From: Pollutimonas thiosulfatoxidans
Lineage (GTDB): Bacteria; Pseudomonadota; Gammaproteobacteria; Burkholderiales; Burkholderiaceae_B
Assembly: GCF_004022565.1 (NCBI RefSeq)
Contig: NZ_CP022987.1
Location: 1,798,001 to 1,862,000, forward strand
Length of the DNA: 64,000 nt
Direction of reading: 5' to 3'
Positions 8,249 to 15,527 of the stretch are shown here, in pieces. The stretch's first letter is position 1. The number at the start of each line of letters is the position of its first letter. Both the position numbers and the translations under genes were made by a program. The notes beneath the pieces were generated by a model that ran no database searches, was not told the origin of the DNA, and saw only the letters and a program-made list of their open reading frames with translations.

Positions 8249-8596
8249 TCACTCAAACAGAATGGCTTCGATTCTGGCCAAGGCTTCATCGACAATAGAC
8301 TGCGGCACGGTTTCCTTGAGGCGCACTTTGCGCGCACGCCAATCCAGCGACTTCAACTGATGACAGTGCACGGCGCCTTGGGTGTCTGTGCCCGCACCCA
8401 TCAGCGTGACCACCGTTCCGTAGGTTCGAGCTGCCGCAACAGCCCCCTGCGAAATCGGACAAATCATCGCCAACCCTTGCTGGTTGAAGACCTTGCCGCT
8501 CAGGACAAGGCCGAAGTGAGGGCCTTGCATCTCTCGACCTGACGATGGGTCAAAATCCAGATGCACGATGTCGCCACGGTTGGGCACGTACGCCAT
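8249..8596 (-). CDS. mazF: MazF/PemK-family endoribonuclease toxin
   Basis: A 115-aa toxin that cleaves mRNA at short single-stranded sites and arrests translation when its antitoxin decays. Family signatures: YVPNRGDIVHLDFDPSSGRE at the N-terminus (with the conserved RGDIV), GPHFGLVLSG, AMICPISQG and a C-terminal DEALARIEAILFE helix. The ATG at 8596 overlaps the antitoxin stop by one base (TGATG), which argues for translational coupling. With its partner it marks the edge of the mobile region and may stabilise it. Confidence 0.93.
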   Translation of the reverse strand: MAYVPNRGDIVHLDFDPSSGREMQGPHFGLVLSGKVFNQQGLAMICPISQGAVAAARTYGTVVTLMGAGTDTQGAVHCHQLKSLDWRARKVRLKETVPQSIVDEALARIEAILFE

Positions 8597-8841
8597 CAAC
8601 CGTTCTCCAGTCCGACGGTGGGCATTTCTTCCCAGCCGTCAACTCGAGGCAGCCCTTCAGACATTTCGGCCATCAGGTCGGCCAGCTTGTAGCGCGGGCG
8701 GGTTGGCGCCTCGACGGTCATTTTCTTTCCCAGAAGATGAAGTTCAACCTGGGAACCTTCGCCGAGACCGTTCTGTTCCACAAACACCTTGGGGACCGTC
8801 ATCACGAGCGAGCCGCCCGCTTTGCGTAGAGTTTGAAGCAT
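8596..8841 (-). CDS. mazE: MazE-like antitoxin (AbrB-type)
   Basis: An 81-aa antitoxin. Residues 1-45 form a swapped-hairpin AbrB/MazE DNA-binding fold (LRKAGGSLVMTVPKVFVEQ, then GLGEGSQVELHLLGKKMTVE). The C-terminal acidic tail (LADLMAEMSEGLPRVDGWEE) would wrap the MazF dimer. AGGAGG precedes the ATG by six bases. As usual the pair should repress its own promoter, in the AT-rich region just upstream (8842-8930), which holds imperfect inverted repeats around CCTATTTTAGTA and TTTTACTCAAGTAGG. Confidence 0.9.
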   Translation of the reverse strand: MLQTLRKAGGSLVMTVPKVFVEQNGLGEGSQVELHLLGKKMTVEAPTRPRYKLADLMAEMSEGLPRVDGWEEMPTVGLENG

Positions 8842-9366
8842 AGACGCCTCCTATTTACCCGAAACTTAATAAATCCTATTTTAGTAGAACTATGTGTTTT
8901 ACTCAAGTAGGACAAGCATATCCTTGTACAGTTCCTACGACCGCTACTATGGGTAGCGTAATATATCGCTTAACCTTTTTTATATGAAAATCAAGGTAAT
9001 GACCGAGGTATTGGCTAATAAATGAGCAGTTCTGGAAAGGCAGAAAATCACACCCCCATGGTGGAGGAGGAGCAGTTGCTGTCGGGGACAGAAAGGCGAA
9101 ATTATCTTTTATAATCAATTAGTTAATAAAACTACGCCTTACTTGTCTCTGGCTTGATATGGGCATCGATTGGCATGATTTAGCGACTGAATTGTCCCAA
9201 ATTTGTCCCAAGAATTTGGTCATCAACGTGGAGCATATTCAAGGGTATGCAGGCATACTTTGCAGCGCTTCGCTGAGGTACGCTGTATTGCCCTGCCGTA
9301 TGGAATGCCTGCTTCTCATATCCGTCGCATAGTGGAGAATTATTGAACGGAAAAATCCGATGCTAA
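8842..9366. other. AT-rich non-coding gap between mazEF and abi gene
   Basis: This 525-bp stretch holds the mazE promoter at its left end and no convincing gene. It is visibly more AT-rich than the flanks. A repeated TTGTCCCAAATTTGTCCCA near 9193-9211 recalls sequences found at the ends of integrase-type elements, but I cannot identify an integrase remnant. A junction scar of the mobile element is possible. Confidence 0.35.
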
Positions 9367-10272
9367 TTACAGCCAGCCTGGTCGATTTCCCCAATCTATC
9401 GGGAAGCCTATTTCTGCCAAATGCACCTCTGGGTATTTGGCAAACAGGGCTTTCAACTGTTCTGACCATTCCAGCGGTAGGCCTATTTGTCGCAATAGGT
9501 AATTGATAACCGTTGCCACGGCATAGAACGATTTTGAATCGGAAAACCGAATGTCTGCCTTACGATAATCTCTGGGAGCAACGCCAAGCGTCACGCGAAG
9601 CAGTTGCCCGCTATGAGCCACCATGTTCCGTACAACTGTCAGAGTATGAATCCACGATTCAAATACTTCAGTCGCATCCACATTGAAGCGCCGACTGATT
9701 GCTTTGCGATCATCGGGATTCTTCAGCAACTGATAGGTTCTGGACCAAAGCCCAAAGGTTACGCACTCGCATACTGACCAACTGGGCGGAAGATGCGGTT
9801 CGCTGTACCGCGAGAAATAATGCTTCACAAATGTCTTGTCGCGGGCTCGATCTACCTCGGCCTCGATCTTCGCCACAAGCTCAGCTGCGCCCTGCCGCCG
9901 CCCTTGCCTGAACAAGTTACCATCCAGGAACCAATGCGGAGAATGCTTCAGACTCAGATGGTTTGCCATCACGACCCGCACCGCAATTTCCAGGCGCTCG
10001 ACGGCAGCCATGGTCAGGGCTCGCAGCTCTCTATCAAACTCGCAGCGGCTGACAATCTGTTCGAACCGATATCCAGCGGGAAAGTTTTTCGTGACTGGAT
10101 CGACCAGATGATGCCAGTACCCTTTGAGACGATATCCGCCCACGAAACGCATGTAATTACGCGCTTGCCCACGCTTAAAATCATCCACGACCAACCCCTG
10201 CCGCTCCAGCTTCTGGAGAAGCTGCTCCGGCGAGGACGCTGGTTTGCTAAATGGAATGCGATTTATTGCCAT
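9367..10272 (-). CDS. AbiF-like (Abi_2 family) dual-HEPN abortive infection protein
   Basis: A 301-aa Abi_2-family protein. The opening IPFSKPASSPEQLLQKLE and the central PPSWSVCECVTFGLWSRTYQ are family signatures. Two R-x4-6-H motifs are visible: R99-x5-H105 (RVVMANH) and R215-x4-H220 (RNMVAH). This is the HEPN RNase signature, and two motifs in one chain resemble AbiF and Cas13. Inferred role: RNA cleavage causing dormancy upon phage infection. The start ATG at 10272 (MAINRIPF) is chosen because homologues begin there; there is no clear Shine-Dalgarno sequence. A structured RNA ending in a T-run lies 18 bp upstream on the same strand. An alternative longer start at 10428 would run through that RNA and is rejected. 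Confidence 0.9.
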   Translation of the reverse strand: MAINRIPFSKPASSPEQLLQKLERQGLVVDDFKRGQARNYMRFVGGYRLKGYWHHLVDPVTKNFPAGYRFEQIVSRCEFDRELRALTMAAVERLEIAVRVVMANHLSLKHSPHWFLDGNLFRQGRRQGAAELVAKIEAEVDRARDKTFVKHYFSRYSEPHLPPSWSVCECVTFGLWSRTYQLLKNPDDRKAISRRFNVDATEVFESWIHTLTVVRNMVAHSGQLLRVTLGVAPRDYRKADIRFSDSKSFYAVATVINYLLRQIGLPLEWSEQLKALFAKYPEVHLAEIGFPIDWGNRPGWL

Positions 10273-10289
10273 GGGCGTAATATGGGCGC

Positions 10290-10360
10290 AAAAAACCCGC
10301 CTTTTGCACGTCTGCGTTAGCAGAACCCTACCCGAAGATAGGACGTGTGGCGGGTGTGTT
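10290..10360 (-). ncRNA. Structured RNA with three-way junction upstream of abiF-like gene
   Basis: Reading the minus strand, a compact fold is visible. P1 is a 7-bp helix (10349-10355 with 10295-10301, ACCCGCC/GGCGGGT). P2 is a 5-bp helix (10343-10347 with 10307-10311, CACGT/ACGTG). P3 is a 6-bp hairpin closed by a UUCG tetraloop (10327-10342). P4 is a hairpin CTGC-TAAC-GCAG (10312-10323). P1 is followed at once by six Ts. A -10 TAGAAT lies 7 bases before the expected 5' end. The order RNA then abi gene matches AbiF-type RNA toxin-antitoxin loci. The alternative is an elaborate terminator of the degenerate DUF2274 transcript, though a simple terminator would not need the junction. Confidence 0.7.
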
Positions 10361-10366
10361 GAGACT

Positions 10367-10396
10367 ATTCTAACCCAACCAGCCCTCCTCACGCAA
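10367..10396 (-). promoter_or_regulatory. Candidate sigma-70 promoter for the abi-associated RNA
   Basis: On the minus strand TTGCGT (10396-10391), an 18-bp spacer, then TAGAAT (10372-10367). The predicted transcript start is near 10360, a few bases before helix P1 of the structured RNA. The -10 overlaps the stop codon of the DUF2274 pseudogene. Confidence 0.5.
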
Positions 10397-10685
10397 ACGC
10401 CGGAAAGGCCGACAGAAACTGGGGCCAAGCCGTTCGCGGCAATGCCTCTGATGCAAACACAACACGACGTCCTCCGCCCTTCGTGAACCCCCGGTCCCCG
10501 CCATGAACGCTTCCAGCATGTGTGGAATCAGTGTCACGGCATCGACCGATTCCCCATAGGTTTGTGCGTGCAGCTCTGCGTAGCGGTCTAGATCGGCCTT
10601 CAGGCCAGTCAGACACGGGAAGGTTAACTTAACAGTTTCGGTCTTCGGCAGCGGCCCAAGCCGCTGTTTTTTTAGTCGCGCTCAT
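10370..10685 (-). pseudogene. Frameshifted DUF2274 gene (second copy)
   Basis: The ATG at 10685 opens MSATKK. After a run of seven As (minus strand; 10667-10673) the DUF2274 frame resumes one base out as QRLGPLPKTETVKLTF, then LKADLDRYAELHAQTYGESV and VTLIPHMLEAFMAG. Removing one A restores a continuous frame closely similar to the intact gene at 12996-13238. The tail after MAGTGGSRRAED is unrelated and runs to a TAG at 10370. It is either a true homopolymer frameshift or a sequencing error. It lies directly after the trbI fossil, as the intact pair does. Confidence 0.85.
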
Positions 10686-10808
10686 TGTGAACACCCCCTT
10701 GTTGAAGAAAAGCGGTTGGTAAGGCCTCAGCACCAGATCACGGTTGACGATGATGTGCACTGGCAACCCTGAGCGGGTGGTCAACGTAGGTTGGATGTTC
10801 ATGTTGCG
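10683..10808 (-). pseudogene. 3'-terminal fragment of a second trbI
   Basis: About 41 residues, from RNMNIQPTLTTRSGLPVHII through VNRDLVLRPYQPLFFNKG, match the C-terminus of the intact TrbI (13192-14532) almost residue for residue. Upstream of about 10808 the similarity stops and the frame reads unrelated sequence. The fragment is followed by the DUF2274 pseudogene in the same order as the intact pair. It is thus a direct repeat of the trb operon end, left by a second related element or by a rearrangement at the end of this one. Confidence 0.85.
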
Positions 10809-10914
10809 AGCCGCTGCTATCGCTCTAGTTTCTGTGGGCGATGTCTGCCTTGCAGCGAGCTCAGTCATGGACGGGCTGACCGCATTTGGACTTAAAACGG
10901 TCACCCAAGCAGTT

Positions 10915-10985
10915 GCGAAGGACTACATCACTGGCACCTCCACGCATTGGAGCTTAACGTCAAGGTCGAGCTTGCTCCGTTGGCG
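10915..10985 (+). pseudogene. Possible DUF736 fragment
   Basis: One plus-strand frame reads AKDYITGTSTH and the neighbouring frame continues ALELNVKVELAP. Together these resemble the opening of DUF736 (KDGYTGTLRTLTLNVKVKL in the intact gene at 59905-60219). It is short and frameshifted, so the call is tentative. The rest of 10809-11089 holds nothing recognisable. Confidence 0.45.
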
Positions 10986-11089
10986 AAGTCAGGTCTGCAA
11001 TAGCAGTGCCGCTGACTTATGCTACATGTGCCCGCGCACGCTCGTCACTTTTCTACCTCACTCGATCACATCCGATGCAGCAAACCGGC

Positions 11090-11962
11090 CTATGCCTCGG
11101 CCAAACTGACGGGGATCTTGAGGTAGCGCACGCCGTTGGATTCAGACTCCGGCAAGCGGCCCGCACGGATGTTGACCTGAATGGAAGGCAGCAGCAGCGT
11201 GGGAGCCGGAAGTGTGGCATCGCGAGACTGGCGCATCTCGGTGAATGCCTCGGCGCCCACGCCATCGCGCACATGCACATTGCTCTGGCACTGCTCGGCA
11301 ACGGTCGATTCCCACGCATACTCGGTGCGCCCCGGAGCCTTGTAGTCGTGGCACATGAACAGACGCGTTTTTGGCGGCAACGCCAGAAGCCGACGAATCG
11401 ACAGGTACAGCATATATGCGCTACCGCCTGGAAAGTCAGCGCGAGCCGTGCCGTAATCAGGCATGAACAAGGTGTCCCCCACGAACACAGCGTCACCGAT
11501 ACGGTACGACACGCAGGCGGGCGTATGGCCTGGCGTATGCATAACCTCTACGGTCAGCGCACCGATGTGGAAGGTTTCGCCATCGCGAAACAGCCGGTCG
11601 AACTCGCTGCCGTCGCAGAAAACATCGTCCAGGTTAAACACTGGACGGAAAATCCGCTGTACGTCGCGAATATGCTCACCGATAGCGACAGGCGCACCTG
11701 TACGAGTTTTGAGGTAAGGCGCTGCGCTCAGGTGATCCGCATGCGCATGGGTTTCAAGAATCCATGCAATCTGCAGTTCACGCGCATGGACGGCGGCCAG
11801 CATGCGATCAGCAGAGGTGGTGGAAGCCTTGCCGCTGCGGTGGTCGTAATCCAGCACCGGATCAATGATGGCGGCTTGGCGGGTGGATGGGTCAGAAACT
11901 AGATAGCTCACCGTATTGGTGGCTTCATCGAAGAAGGACTGAATGTCAGCGGCAGGAAACAT
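11090..11962 (-). CDS. MBL-fold persulfide dioxygenase (Blh/ETHE1-like)
   Basis: A 290-aa metallo-beta-lactamase-fold enzyme. The metal site is THAHADH (about residues 70-76), HTPGHTPACVSYRIGD with its His near 150, the GDTLF aspartate and a late HDYKAPG histidine. These match the iron-dependent persulfide dioxygenases that oxidise glutathione persulfide to sulfite in sulfide detoxification. Opposite it lies a BigR-like repressor and then a rhodanese, the classical sulfide-responsive set. The start ATG at 11962 is shared by the intergenic operator region. The substrate is inferred from family and neighbours. Confidence 0.9.
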   Translation of the reverse strand: MFPAADIQSFFDEATNTVSYLVSDPSTRQAAIIDPVLDYDHRSGKASTTSADRMLAAVHARELQIAWILETHAHADHLSAAPYLKTRTGAPVAIGEHIRDVQRIFRPVFNLDDVFCDGSEFDRLFRDGETFHIGALTVEVMHTPGHTPACVSYRIGDAVFVGDTLFMPDYGTARADFPGGSAYMLYLSIRRLLALPPKTRLFMCHDYKAPGRTEYAWESTVAEQCQSNVHVRDGVGAEAFTEMRQSRDATLPAPTLLLPSIQVNIRAGRLPESESNGVRYLKIPVSLAEA

Positions 11963-11992
11963 AACTTGTCCATCCAGGGGTACGGAGTCTTG

Positions 11993-12020
11993 AATATATA
12001 TTAGTTTATGCTAAATTAGA
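11993..12020. promoter_or_regulatory. AT-rich operator candidate for the BigR-like repressor
   Basis: The 87-bp divergent gap between the dioxygenase and the ArsR-type gene holds an AT-rich imperfect palindrome, ATTAGtttatgCTAAAT (12000-12016), within ATATATTAG...CTAAATTAG. BigR/SqrR repressors bind such AT-rich dyads covering the shared promoter. Inference from position. Confidence 0.5.
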
Positions 12021-12049
12021 AAAATACGAAATAAATTGTGATTGTGACT

Positions 12050-12349
12050 ATGAAAGACAAGCAGTTCCTACAAGACGGAGCGAAGCAGGCGGCTGCCATG
12101 TTACGAACCGTCGGCAATGAGCACCGCCTGTTGACCCTCTGTTTACTGATCGAGCATGGGGAAATGACGGTAGGTGCGCTGCATGAATACGTACCCTTGA
12201 GCCAATCCGCGCTGTCCCAGCATCTGGCCAAGATGCGCGAAGAGGGCCTAGTGACGTTCCGCCGAGAGGCACAAACGCTGCATTATCGGATCGACAACCC
12301 AAACGTGGCCACCCTCATTGCCACACTCAAGGCTATTTTCTGCCCCTGA
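12050..12349 (+). CDS. ArsR-family persulfide-sensing repressor (BigR/SqrR-like)
   Basis: A 99-aa winged-helix repressor. The recognition helix region is LSQSALSQHLAKMREEGLV (about 52-70). Two cysteines sit where BigR/SqrR sensors form a tetrasulfide or disulfide: LLTLCLL (about residue 32) and the extreme C-terminal IFCP. Metal-binding ELCVCDL is absent, which argues against an arsenic or metal sensor. The ATG at 12050 is preferred over an upstream GTG at 12038. It is divergent from the persulfide dioxygenase and precedes the rhodanese gene by 25 bp, so it likely controls both on exposure to sulfane sulfur. Confidence 0.9.
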   Translation: MKDKQFLQDGAKQAAAMLRTVGNEHRLLTLCLLIEHGEMTVGALHEYVPLSQSALSQHLAKMREEGLVTFRREAQTLHYRIDNPNVATLIATLKAIFCP

Positions 12350-12374
12350 ACCCGACTGTCCGGAGTCAATTTTC

Positions 12375-12899
12375 ATGTCTTTAAAGCCTATTTCCCCCCA
12401 AGCAGCCCGAGACCTTATGAATCACGGCGCAATCCTGATCGACATCCGTGCAGCGAACGAATATGCTCGCGAGCACATCGCCGCCGCACGCCACGTCCCC
12501 ATGGAAGATCTGAAAAGCTCAGCACCGCTCGACGCCACGGCGGGCCTCATCTTTCACTGCCGTTCCGGCAATCGCACACGTATCAATGCTCAGACACTCA
12601 GCGCATGTGCGGCCTGCGAGGCTTATGTACTGGACGGGGGACTCGATGCCTGGAAGAAGGCCGGGCTGCCCGTGGTGACAGATACTTCCCAGCCGATGGA
12701 GTTGCAGCGCCAGGTGCAGATTACGGCAGGCTCGCTGGTCCTGTTGGGCGCTGTGCTGGGCGCCACAGTCTCGCCCTGGTTTCATGCGCTGTCGGCAACC
12801 ATCGGCGCTGGCCTGGTGTTTGCTGGTGTATCTGGATTCTGCGGGATGGCCCGCCTGTTGATGCGTATGCCATGGAATCGTAAGGCTGTGGCCGGCTAG
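12375..12899 (+). CDS. Membrane-anchored rhodanese (YgaP-like, rhodanese plus DUF2892)
   Basis: A 174-aa sulfurtransferase. The rhodanese domain covers about residues 5-100 with LIDIRAANEYAREHI and the catalytic Cys in HCRSGNRT. The C-terminal ~60 residues (VQITAGSLVLLGAVLGATVS and GAGLVFAGVSGFCGMARLL) form the two-helix DUF2892 membrane domain, as in E. coli YgaP. It would move sulfane sulfur at the inner membrane. The start is ATG 12375 (MSLKPISPQ). It is co-oriented with the BigR-like gene. Confidence 0.92.
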   Translation: MSLKPISPQAARDLMNHGAILIDIRAANEYAREHIAAARHVPMEDLKSSAPLDATAGLIFHCRSGNRTRINAQTLSACAACEAYVLDGGLDAWKKAGLPVVTDTSQPMELQRQVQITAGSLVLLGAVLGATVSPWFHALSATIGAGLVFAGVSGFCGMARLLMRMPWNRKAVAG

Positions 12900-12995
12900 G
12901 CTAGATACGTCTGCCTCCAGGCATCTTATCACCACGCTCCTGGCTTTCCGACGTTTCTATGTGACTGGCGCACTGCACTCGCAAAAGGCATCAAA

Positions 12996-13238
12996 TCAGC
13001 CATTTTTCTCCCTGCTGCTCCATTCGCCACCTCTTCTAAACCCACGATCTCCCGCTATGAACGCCTCCAGCATGTGCGGGATCAACGTCACTGTACTCAC
13101 GGTTTTCCCGTAAGTCTGCGTGTGTAACGCTGCATAGCGGTCGAGATCGGCTTTCAGGCTGGCCGGACATACGAAGGTTACCTTGACAGTTTCAGTCTTG
13201 GGAAGCGGTCCCAGCCGCAGTTTTCGGGTGGTGGTCAT
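12996..13238 (-). CDS. DUF2274 domain protein of the conjugation operon
   Basis: An 80-aa protein that follows trbI in Tn4371-type elements. It reads MTTTRKLRLGPLPKTETVKV, then LKADLDRYAALHTQTYGKTV and TLIPHMLEAFIAGDRGF. The arrangement suggests a small ribbon-helix-helix-like regulator or accessory transfer factor; its function is unproven. It overlaps the end of trbI by 47 bp in another frame. It is the last gene of the long trb transcript. A frameshifted second copy lies at 10370-10685. Confidence 0.88.
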   Translation of the reverse strand: MTTTRKLRLGPLPKTETVKVTFVCPASLKADLDRYAALHTQTYGKTVSTVTLIPHMLEAFIAGDRGFRRGGEWSSREKNG

Positions 13239-14532
13239 TGTGTGACGCTCCCTTGTTGAAGAAAAGCGGCTGGTACGGTCGCAGCACCAGGTCGCGGTTG
13301 ACGATGATGCGCACCGGCATTCCTGCACGGATAGTCAGTGTCGGCTGGATGTTCATGTTGCGCCGGGTCATCTCTTGGCCGACCTGATTGATGTTGTCCT
13401 GGGCGCTGTCGCGTCCGGCGATGATGACGCGGTTGCCGTCCTGCCGGTTTTCCGGCGCGGCCAACTCGGCTCCGACGCCCAAGAGCGTCGTCAGCACGGC
13501 ACCGCCTATGATGCGATTCCAATGCCAGTCCACATCGTCTTCCAGGCCGGCGAACCCGGTCGGGTCGGCACCAACTAGGTTATCCAGCGTCAATGAGGCC
13601 GTATCAGGCAGGATGACCCGATGCCATACGACCTGCACCCGGCTTTGCCCATAGCTGACTTGGCTGTTGTAGCGCCCCAGGATGCGCGAACCTTGGGGAA
13701 TCAACAGGTGCTTGCCGGTCGCGGAATCATAGACGGGTTCAGTCACGGTGCCGATCACATCCCCCGGAAGGTCAGACTTGATGCCCGTAACCAGCGCAGC
13801 GGCGATTACAGTCCCCGCCATAACCTGATACGGCGAGGCCGGCATTTGCAAATCCCCAGAATTACGGGTTTGCGTAGAACCGGATTGCAGGAAGGCTTCT
13901 TTCTGGTCTTGCCGGTTCTGTGCCGCAGTGGGATCGGTAGGTTGCGCCTCCGTCGAGGCTGGCCCTGCGGCCAACGGGTCGAACGCAGCTAAGGAATCAT
14001 CCATTCCGGGCGCGACAGGCATCGCCTGCGCAGCCGTTACCGTGGGCTGGCCGGTGCGGAAGAATACAGGTGAAGCGGCTGCTGCTTCTGCTTCCTTACG
14101 CCGCGCTTCGCGTTCGGCAGCTTGCGCGTCAACCCCCGGCGGCGCATAGGTGGCAACCGCCGGCTGCTGACTATTCACGATGGCCGGCCCCAGATCGCCC
14201 GGCAGGGGCGGCCCGAGCTCCGGCACATCGGACGGCACGTCCGGGGCCGACAGCATGGAATAGTCAGCGGGCAAGATGTCCAACCCTTCCGACTTGGACA
14301 CCCGGTCGACGTTGTACAGCTCGGTGTGCTCGCCCGCGCCGCGCCGCTGCGGTTGCAGTGACCAGATGGTGGCACCCAAGGCCGCCGCCGACAGCCCTGC
14401 CACCAGGAGGGCGAGCATGCGACGGTTTAGTCGCGTGACGGGCCGTGGCCGTGCGCGCAGCGCCACGGTTTCGGGGGCCACCTTATCCGTCGCCTGTGGC
14501 GTGGCTTGTTCGGATCTGTGTTCCTCGCTCAT
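13192..14532 (-). CDS. trbI: TrbI, VirB10-like conjugal transfer protein
   Basis: A 446-aa component of the type IV secretion core that spans inner and outer membranes. There is a cytoplasmic N-terminus, one transmembrane helix (about 38-60, MLALLVAGLSAAALGATIW), a Pro-rich periplasmic linker (about 90-215), and the VirB10 C-terminal beta-barrel domain from about 225 (SPYQVMAGTVIAAALVTGIK, LIPQGSRILGRYNSQ, NMNIQPTLTIRAG). Length is normal. It lies 2 bp from trbG. The last ~40 codons recur as a fossil at 10683-10808. Confidence 0.96.
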   Translation of the reverse strand: MSEEHRSEQATPQATDKVAPETVALRARPRPVTRLNRRMLALLVAGLSAAALGATIWSLQPQRRGAGEHTELYNVDRVSKSEGLDILPADYSMLSAPDVPSDVPELGPPLPGDLGPAIVNSQQPAVATYAPPGVDAQAAEREARRKEAEAAAASPVFFRTGQPTVTAAQAMPVAPGMDDSLAAFDPLAAGPASTEAQPTDPTAAQNRQDQKEAFLQSGSTQTRNSGDLQMPASPYQVMAGTVIAAALVTGIKSDLPGDVIGTVTEPVYDSATGKHLLIPQGSRILGRYNSQVSYGQSRVQVVWHRVILPDTASLTLDNLVGADPTGFAGLEDDVDWHWNRIIGGAVLTTLLGVGAELAAPENRQDGNRVIIAGRDSAQDNINQVGQEMTRRNMNIQPTLTIRAGMPVRIIVNRDLVLRPYQPLFFNKGASHNDHHPKTAAGTASQD

Positions 14533-14534
14533 AC

Positions 14535-15527
14535 TCAGTTCCTCCGCGCCACGCCATCGGTACGCTCTATGCGCACCACGTCGCCTCGATCACCACCCAG
14601 GCGCAGTTCGGCTGCGCCAAAGAGTCGATCCACGATGTAGTACGGCGAACGGAAGCGATAGTTGACCAGTTGACCGTCGCCCTCAGCACCGATCACAAAG
14701 AGCGGTGGCAGCTCCCCTTGAGCAATCCCTGCAGGAAACTGGATATAGACCTTCTGTCCGTCATCAAAGGCGCGCAGCGGCTTCCAGGGCGGATTGCTGC
14801 CGCTGACTGCATACCGAAAGCGCAGGCTCTCCAGCGCCAGCCCGGTATCGACGGACGCGCCAGCCTGCGCGGCCCGGTTCTGGCGGTGCAAGGCTAGCAT
14901 CCGATCCTTCGGGTACTCCCAAGACACCGACGCCATCCATGTCTTTTCGGTGGACGTCAGTTCCAGCAGATAGGTTCGGCGATTGGTGGTAATGACGAGG
15001 TTCGTTTTCAGGCCTGAGCGGATAGGCTTGACCAGCACATTCACGCGCAAGTCCGCGCCGCTGCCGCTGGACGTGTCGCCCACGATCCAGCGCACGGTGT
15101 CGCCGGCTGCCACCGTCACCAGCTCCTCGCCGGGCTGCAGCGCAATCACCGTTACGCGGCCCACGCCGGTATAGACCTGATAAAGCGCCCCATCGCTATA
15201 GGGCCAGACCTGAATGGCATTGACATAACCTTCGCGTGTGGGCGCAATCCGCGCTTCGGCATTGGCGCGGGACACCCGGACGGTTTCATCGGTGGGTTCG
15301 GGCGTGGACTTGCCCGCATCCGTGTCCGGCAAGGGTTTCAGTTGCGCCGGCAGCGCCAGCGGTTCGGGCACGGCAATCACTTCGACCGGGCTGGGTGGTT
15401 CGGGCAGCAGCTCGGCGGCTACCGGCTCATCGAGCGAAATGGCTGGTGGTGGCTTGCCGTGCGTAGCGCACCCAGCGAGGATGATCAGGGTTAAGGGGGC
15501 AACCCACATGCGGACAACATTAATCAT
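14535..15527 (-). CDS. trbG: TrbG, VirB9-like outer-membrane-associated transfer protein
   Basis: A 330-aa periplasmic lipoprotein of the T4SS core. The signal peptide ends in a lipobox (LIILAGC). A Pro-rich stretch (about 25-75) is followed by the VirB9/CagX domain (EGYVNAIQVWPYSDGALYQV, LQPGEELVTVAAGDTVRWIV, PYYIVDRLFGAAELRLG). It would pair with TrbI in the outer ring. It overlaps trbF by 4 bp (ATGA), which implies coupled translation. Confidence 0.96.
   Translation of the reverse strand: MINVVRMWVAPLTLIILAGCATHGKPPPAISLDEPVAAELLPEPPSPVEVIAVPEPLALPAQLKPLPDTDAGKSTPEPTDETVRVSRANAEARIAPTREGYVNAIQVWPYSDGALYQVYTGVGRVTVIALQPGEELVTVAAGDTVRWIVGDTSSGSGADLRVNVLVKPIRSGLKTNLVITTNRRTYLLELTSTEKTWMASVSWEYPKDRMLALHRQNRAAQAGASVDTGLALESLRFRYAVSGSNPPWKPLRAFDDGQKVYIQFPAGIAQGELPPLFVIGAEGDGQLVNYRFRSPYYIVDRLFGAAELRLGGDRGDVVRIERTDGVARRN

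Noticed and set aside
8842..9366. A tRNA or integrase gene at the element's left border
   Set aside because: I could not find a cloverleaf or any integrase motif in this gap, only a repeated TGTCCCA sequence.
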